Source of the DNA: Claveliimonas stercoravium
Lineage (GTDB): Bacteria > Bacillota > Clostridia > Lachnospirales > Lachnospiraceae
DNA length: 8,326 nucleotides
Direction of reading: 5' to 3'
Assembly (NCBI GenBank): GCA_019117345.1
Contig: DWZW01000088.1
Coordinates: 1 to 8,326 of the forward strand
The notes under the pieces were generated by a model. The model saw only the letters and a list, made by a program, of their open reading frames with translations. It did no database searches and was not told where the DNA came from. Both the position numbers and the translations under genes were made by a program. How positions within the stretch are numbered: the first letter of the stretch is position 1; every line of letters starts with the position of its first letter. Below are positions 4,607 through 8,326 of the stretch, one piece after another.

Positions 4607-7151
4607 CAACAATCAGGGAGTCATCCGCCGGATGGCGAGACGGTCTCTTGCAAGCAGCCGGCGCAGGACCGTCATCATGGGCCTGGCCGTGGCCCTGTCG
4701 GCCTTTATGCTCTTTTCTGTGTTCACTGTGGGGATCACCTGGTTCCACATGTACCATCTCCAGAATATCCGCCTGGCAGGCGGGGACTTTGACGCGGTCA
4801 TGTACGGCATGACAGAGGAGCAGAGGGAGAAATGTGAGGAAAATCCGGACATCGACAGGATCGGCATTGCCGCCGTGGCCGGCTCCGTCCTCTCCACGGA
4901 TTACGACAATACTGTCAATGTGGGCTGCATCTGGGCGGACGATGTGTACTGGAACGATATCATGGCGCCTGCCAGGACCCAGGTGAAGGGTTCCTATCCT
5001 CAGGAGGAAAACGAGGTCATGCTGACGCAAGGGGCGCTTGAGACCTGCGGCTTTGAGGACATGGGGCTGGGCATAGGCGACACCTTCCGGGCCCTCTGGC
5101 AGGACGGACAGGGCAACCAGATGGAGAGGGAGTTTAAAATCTCCGGCATCTGGGAGGGCTACGGGTCGCAGAACGAGTTCTACGTGTCCAAGGCCTTCTA
5201 TGACCAGTGCGGCTACCAACTGTCGGAGGTGGCTTCCGGCCGCTATTTCATGACCTTTCACAGGAATTTCTGGACCCAGGAGGAGCAGACGGCCTTCATC
5301 GACAGCATGGACCTGGAGAAGCAGCAGAATATTTTCTTCTCTGTGGAGGCCGGGTACTCTATCCCCATTGTCCTGGGGCTTGGGGGCATTGCCCTTGTCA
5401 CCTGCCTGTGCGCCTGCCTTCTGATCTACAACATCCTGTACCTGTCCGTGGCAGGGAATGTCCGGTACTACGGACTCCTCCAGACCATCGGCATGACAGG
5501 GCGGCAGATCCGCGCTCTGATGGGGCGCCAGAGCGTCCTTGTGGGCGGTGCCGGCATAGCGGCGGGGCTGCTTTTCGGGACAGGGGTGTCCTTCTTCCTC
5601 ATCCCCTCCATCATCCGGTTCCTCGGAGTGAGGGCGAAGGAGGCGGGGCCCATAGAGATCAGCTTCCACCCGGCGGTCTTCCTTCTGACTATCCTCCTGA
5701 CCGGAGCCACGGTCTGGATCGGCAGCCGCAAGCCGGTGAAGCTGGCGGTCTGTGTCTCCCCCATCGAGGCGGCGGGCTACCGGCCGGTGTACGGCGGAAA
5801 GAGCGTGCGAAAAACCGGGAAGGGCCGCCTTCTGTGGCGGCTGGCGCTGCAGCAGCTCACAAAGGACAAACGAAAGTCAGCGGTCATCATTTTATCTCTG
5901 GCGGCCGGCTTTTCCGTGTTCCTGTGCCTGGTCACCATGATACAGAGTCAGGGCCCCCGGACCTACGTCTCCAACTTCATGGATCAGGACATGGAGATTG
6001 ACAATGAGACCATGGCCAGGGCGGACAACCGGCAGTGGAAGGACATCCTGGGAGGGGACTTCCTGGAGCGGCTGTCGGACACGGAGGGGGTGTCCCGGGT
6101 AAGTCCGGTGCTGGCGGCCCAGATTACCGTGCCATGGGAGCCGGATTTCGCGGACATGTGGATGCGGGAGTTCTATGACATGTGGATGTATATCCCCTAT
6201 GAGGATGACCTGCAGGAGTATAAGGAACACCCGGAAAACTTTGGGTCCTTCCTGGTGGGCATCACGGAGTCGGATCTTGACTATCTGACGGACTTTGTGG
6301 ACGCGGAGATTGACAGAGAGGATTTCCTGGCGGGCAAGACCTGCGTCCTGTACCGGAACAGCCTGGAACTCACCGATGCGGACGTGATGGGAAAGACGGT
6401 GACATGCGGGGAATACCCGGTGGAGGGCCTTGCCGGGGAGGCGGACGCCGTCCTGAACGAGGAGGCCCTTGGAAACACCTGCAGCTTTGAGATCGCAGGC
6501 CTGACGGATGAGAGCTATTTTACCGGCCCCATGCTGGGCTGCCCGCCCGTGGTCATTGTGAGCGAGCAGGCGGTGCGGGAGTTTACAGACAGGTACTACG
6601 TGTCCAAGGCGGCGGTGCAGTACAAGGAGAGCTACGACGAAGAGACGGAGAGCGCGGTCCTCTCCCTTATGGATGCGAGCCCGGACGCAAAGGACTTTTC
6701 CTATACGTCCAGGATCCGCGAGGCGGAAACCGTCAAGAGCGCCCAGGGGAACATGATGGAGGTGGGCATCGGCGTGGCGGCCGTCCTGGCCTTTATAGGC
6801 ATCCTCAACTATATCAACACGGTGATCGGCAATATCCAGAGCCGGAAGAGAGAGCTGGCGGCCCTGGAAAGCATCGGCATGACGGACCGGCAGATGAGGC
6901 GGATGCTGGTCATGGAAGGGCTTCTGGTGGCGGCAGGCTCCCTCCTTCTCGTGGGAACCCTGGGGCTTGGAGTCACCTACGTGATCTATCAGTCCATGAA
7001 TTATATGGGAGCAGATTTCTATGTGCCCCTCTGGCCCGTGGCCGGCATGGCCGTCTTTGCGGTCTTTATCTGTGTGCTGGTGCCCCTGGCCTGCGGCCGG
7101 GCCCTGATGCGGGGCGGAAGCATCGTGGAGCGGATCCGGGCAGCAGAGTAA
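4596..7151 (+). CDS. ABC transporter permease with two FtsX domains and two large external domains
   Basis: Membrane permease of 851 residues from ATG 4596 (854 if GTG 4587 is used). Predicted topology by eye: a basic N-terminus, TM1 27-48, a large external domain about 49-253, TM2 256-280, TM3 314-337, TM4 359-377, then TM5 429-448, a second external domain about 449-720, TM6 722-745, TM7 773-797 and TM8 813-835. Each half is an FtsX-type four-helix unit. The cytoplasmic loop after TM2 has IGMTGRQI (298-305) and that after TM6 has IGMTDRQM (760-767), showing internal duplication. This is the 8-helix, two-domain layout of many clostridial peptide-resistance or lipoprotein-type transporters. 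It is unlike BceB, which has ten helices and one external domain. Such mechanotransmission-type permeases move or dislodge envelope-bound substrates and do not pump across a channel. The second external domain is acidic and aromatic-rich, with a DMWM duplication at 520-523 and 528-531. Substrate unknown. Confidence 0.93.
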   Translation: MLANNNQGVIRRMARRSLASSRRRTVIMGLAVALSAFMLFSVFTVGITWFHMYHLQNIRLAGGDFDAVMYGMTEEQREKCEENPDIDRIGIAAVAGSVLSTDYDNTVNVGCIWADDVYWNDIMAPARTQVKGSYPQEENEVMLTQGALETCGFEDMGLGIGDTFRALWQDGQGNQMEREFKISGIWEGYGSQNEFYVSKAFYDQCGYQLSEVASGRYFMTFHRNFWTQEEQTAFIDSMDLEKQQNIFFSVEAGYSIPIVLGLGGIALVTCLCACLLIYNILYLSVAGNVRYYGLLQTIGMTGRQIRALMGRQSVLVGGAGIAAGLLFGTGVSFFLIPSIIRFLGVRAKEAGPIEISFHPAVFLLTILLTGATVWIGSRKPVKLAVCVSPIEAAGYRPVYGGKSVRKTGKGRLLWRLALQQLTKDKRKSAVIILSLAAGFSVFLCLVTMIQSQGPRTYVSNFMDQDMEIDNETMARADNRQWKDILGGDFLERLSDTEGVSRVSPVLAAQITVPWEPDFADMWMREFYDMWMYIPYEDDLQEYKEHPENFGSFLVGITESDLDYLTDFVDAEIDREDFLAGKTCVLYRNSLELTDADVMGKTVTCGEYPVEGLAGEADAVLNEEALGNTCSFEIAGLTDESYFTGPMLGCPPVVIVSEQAVREFTDRYYVSKAAVQYKESYDEETESAVLSLMDASPDAKDFSYTSRIREAETVKSAQGNMMEVGIGVAAVLAFIGILNYINTVIGNIQSRKRELAALESIGMTDRQMRRMLVMEGLLVAAGSLLLVGTLGLGVTYVIYQSMNYMGADFYVPLWPVAGMAVFAVFICVLVPLACGRALMRGGSIVERIRAAE
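6153..6188 (+). repeat. Perfect 12-base direct repeat inside the permease gene
   Basis: GACATGTGGATG occurs at 6153-6164 and 6177-6188, offset by 24 bases or exactly eight codons. It encodes Asp-Met-Trp-Met twice in the second external domain. Codon use is identical in the two copies. Confidence 0.8.
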
Positions 7152-7198
7152 GCGGGAGTTTGGAAACATGTAAAGCAAAGCAGGCTGGAGCAGGAGAG

Positions 7199-7205
7199 AA
7201 AGGAG
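7199..7205 (+). promoter_or_regulatory. Ribosome binding site that sets the start at ATG 7214
   Basis: AAAGGAG at 7199-7205 lies eight bases before ATG 7214. The frame is open from TTG 7160, but that start has no matching site. The rest of the 62-base gap after the permease shows no convincing promoter or terminator, so read-through from the permease is likely. Confidence 0.75.
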
Positions 7206-7213
7206 TAGGAATT

Positions 7214-7816
7214 ATGAGGATATGGATGGAAGAGCAGGTGGGAGAGAAGGATCATTTTGCGGCGGGTATTACGCTGTCCGTGATCGGACTGGCTGTTGCG
7301 GCCATTGCGCTGCCTTGTGGGGTTACCCTGATGGCTTTGATCCTTGGCGGACCTGTAGCCGAAGTCTCTCTTGCGGCCTGCATCGGGGGAGTGGCTCTGA
7401 CCGTCTTTCTGGCAAGAAAGATCGGCCGGAAAGTCCATCAGTACTGCACGGTGTTCTGCCAGGATGACGAGGGCAGGCTCTTTGCAGTGGACATCCGAAA
7501 ATTTGTCGGCTGCCAGAGGGGGCCGATCGGATTTGTCCAGATGCTCTTTCAGATGCAGAAGGCAAAGAAAAATATGAAGACAAGCCATATCCTGGAGAGG
7601 TATATGCGGCAGAGGCCAAGCCTTACCGGGGTGGAGACGCAGATCCTGTCAGTGGAGAAGATGCGGATGGCGGGAAATGGCTGGCGTGTGATATGCCAGG
7701 TAGAGTATCCGAACAAAAAGAGAGGAAGGAGACGTTATCTGCTGGTGGGCGGATATGAGAACGAGGGAGAACTGGTAGCTGCCTTTGAGAGGCGGCTTAA
7801 GGGAGCTGTAATGTAG
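7214..7816 (+). CDS. Hypothetical protein with two N-terminal membrane helices and a basic cytoplasmic domain
   Basis: Protein of 200 residues that I do not recognise. After a short charged N-terminus come two hydrophobic stretches (about 17-45 and 50-67) separated by a Gly/Pro turn, a helical hairpin in the membrane. The positively charged residues after the second helix (RKIGRKVH) put the C-terminal part in the cytoplasm. That part (about 70-200) looks mixed alpha/beta: a strand-rich piece at 78-95 (TVFCQDDEGRLFAVDIR), a basic helical segment at 105-135 with several Lys/Met, and a second strand-rich piece at 142-179 containing the basic run KKRGRRR, ending in a helix (ENEGELVAAFERRL). Cysteines at 35, 56, 78, 82, 100 and 161 form no obvious metal motif. 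The gene is 62 bases after the permease with its own strong ribosome site and is probably co-transcribed. The context hints at an accessory role, but no function can be assigned. Confidence 0.78.
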   Translation: MRIWMEEQVGEKDHFAAGITLSVIGLAVAAIALPCGVTLMALILGGPVAEVSLAACIGGVALTVFLARKIGRKVHQYCTVFCQDDEGRLFAVDIRKFVGCQRGPIGFVQMLFQMQKAKKNMKTSHILERYMRQRPSLTGVETQILSVEKMRMAGNGWRVICQVEYPNKKRGRRRYLLVGGYENEGELVAAFERRLKGAVM

Positions 7817-7823
7817 ACTATGG

Positions 7824-7845
7824 CTTTGAAAGGAGCCTTTGAAAG
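7824..7845 (+). repeat. Quasi-palindromic CTTTGAAAG repeat after the hypothetical membrane protein gene
   Basis: CTTTGAAAGG at 7824-7833 and CCTTTGAAAG at 7836-7845 are separated by AG. They form both a direct repeat of CTTTGAAAG and an inverted repeat with one central G-G mismatch. Possible roles are a weak hairpin after the upstream gene or a protein site. No T-tract follows on either strand, so it is not a classic intrinsic terminator. An A-rich purine tract follows. Confidence 0.55.
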
Positions 7846-7871
7846 AAAAAAGAAAAGATTTCAAAAAAGGG

Positions 7872-7902
7872 TTGACCCTCCTCCTGGGGCAGGGGATACA
7901 CT
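7872..7902 (+). promoter_or_regulatory. MerR-type promoter/operator with 19-base spacer and dyad
   Basis: TTGACC (-35, 7872-7877) and TACACT (-10, 7897-7902) are separated by 19 bases, the overlong spacer typical of MerR-regulated promoters. A dyad lies within it: CCCTCCTCC (7876-7884) and GGGGCAGGG (7886-7894) around T7885, with 7 of 9 pairs matching. The GACCCTCC start resembles operators known for BmrR/Mta-type regulators. The MerR-family gene begins 45 bases downstream of the -10, so autoregulation is the natural reading. Confidence 0.75.
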
Positions 7903-7946
7903 GTCATCAGATCCGGATCAATGCCAGCAGAAAGGGGAAGAGGAAC

Positions 7947-8326
7947 ATGCTTCAGATCGGTGAATTTTCAAGAATATGCCAGGTGAGCGTCAAGACGCTG
8001 CACCACTATGACAGGATCGGACTTCTGGCGCCTGCAAAGGTGGACGCCCTGACGGGGTACCGCTACTATGAAACGGAGCAGATCGATGCCATGAACTATA
8101 TCCAGCGCCTGAAACGCTACGGCTTTTCGCTGGATGAAATCCAAAAGCTCCTCACCCTTTCGGATGATAGAGAAATGCTGGTCAGGCTGCGGCAGCAGAA
8201 AGAGAGACTCAAGCAGGAGCAGCAGGAGAGAGCCATCATCCTGAACGAGCTCCAGACGCATATTTCTGTATTTGAAAGGACAGGTGACATGATGACATAC
8301 CAGAAAGGCTACAGGATCGAAGTGAA
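7947..8326 (+). CDS. MerR-family transcriptional regulator (3' end missing)
   Basis: The first 126 residues are visible and the frame is open at the window end. The N-terminal winged helix-turn-helix is classic: IGEFSRICQVSVKTLHHYDRIGLLAP (residues 4-29), then the wing with TGYRYY (36-41), and the second helix pair YIQRLKRYGFSLDEIQKLL (51-69). A Gln/Lys/Glu-rich coiled coil follows (about 73-112), the antiparallel dimerisation helix. The sequence after about 115 (MMTYQKGYRIEV) looks like the entry to a GyrI-like/AraC-E effector-binding domain of BmrR/BltR-type drug-sensing regulators, but too little is present to be sure. The start at ATG 7947 is supported by AAGAGG at 7938-7943 and GGGG just before it. 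The promoter upstream has the 19-base spacer that MerR proteins act on. Its regulated partner genes, often a drug exporter, would lie beyond the window. Confidence 0.93.
   Translation, partial: MLQIGEFSRICQVSVKTLHHYDRIGLLAPAKVDALTGYRYYETEQIDAMNYIQRLKRYGFSLDEIQKLLTLSDDREMLVRLRQQKERLKQEQQERAIILNELQTHISVFERTGDMMTYQKGYRIEV

Noticed and set aside
4512..5669. Long minus-strand open frame (385 codons) opposite the ATPase/permease genes
   Set aside because: It lies antisense to genes with clear ABC and FtsX motifs. Its product is His/Pro/Gly/Arg-rich with no domain, typical of the shadow frame of GC-rich coding DNA.
5207..6001. Plus-strand alternative frame (264 codons) within the permease
   Set aside because: It is out of frame with a well-supported membrane protein, and its Arg/Gly/Pro-rich product is typical of a frame-shifted GC-rich sequence.
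5892..7178. Long minus-strand open frame (428 codons) opposite the permease
   Set aside because: Same reasons: it is fully antisense to the permease, has His/Arg-rich composition, shows no motif, and has no credible ribosome site seen.
7822..7846. Intrinsic terminator at the CTTTGAAAG repeat
   Set aside because: The stem has a central mismatch and tiny loop, and an A-rich rather than T-rich tract follows on the + strand. No T-tract follows on the minus strand either.
7820..7963. Possible 47-codon peptide (starting MALKGAFERKKR) between the membrane protein and MerR genes
   Set aside because: It has no ribosome site, runs through the MerR promoter and dyad, and overlaps the MerR start in another frame.

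Overview
The window reads as an accessory-type stretch of a high-GC anaerobic Firmicute chromosome, most likely Lachnospiraceae (Clostridium/Enterocloster-like gut bacterium). This is an inference. It rests on the GC-rich third positions, strong GGAGG-type ribosome sites, a 4-hydroxybutyrate dehydrogenase of the Clostridium kluyveri type, and a Gram-positive two-component/ABC-transporter module. All nine genes lie on the + strand and are tightly packed. No gap exceeds about 130 bases, and I see no RNA genes, insertion sequences or CRISPR.

Layout: (1) bases 2-634, the 3' part of a PLP-dependent low-specificity threonine aldolase, cut by the window edge. (2) 714-1832, an iron-dependent alcohol dehydrogenase that closely matches 4-hydroxybutyrate dehydrogenase, behind a candidate extended -10 promoter. 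(3) 1862-2158, an unrecognised 98-residue Cys-containing protein whose 3' end overlaps the next gene. (4) 2148-2882 and 2870-3799, an OmpR/PhoB-family response regulator and a small one-helix histidine kinase, overlapping and probably translationally coupled. (5) A 114-base gap holding an inverted/direct repeat and a -10 element, the best candidate for the regulator's own binding site. (6) 3914-4606 and 4596-7151, an ABC ATPase and an 851-residue tandem FtsX-type permease, again overlapping. (7) 7214-7816, an unknown 200-residue membrane-anchored protein. (8) 7947 to the end, the 5' part of a MerR-family regulator preceded by a textbook MerR-type promoter with a 19-base spacer and a dyad.

How they work together: the regulator, kinase, ATPase and permease look like one sensing-and-export (or detoxification) module of the type that responds to cell-envelope-active peptides in Firmicutes. 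The kinase has almost no extracytoplasmic part, so a signal probably reaches it from another membrane protein, plausibly the permease with its two large external domains. The repeat upstream of the ATPase gene suggests that the regulator induces the transporter separately from the upstream genes. The MerR gene probably regulates itself.

The core module belongs to a known general type. The parts I cannot place in a described family are the 98-residue protein coupled to the regulator and the 200-residue protein after the permease. Several gene starts were set from ribosome sites rather than from the longest reading frame: 2148, 3914, 4596 and 7214.
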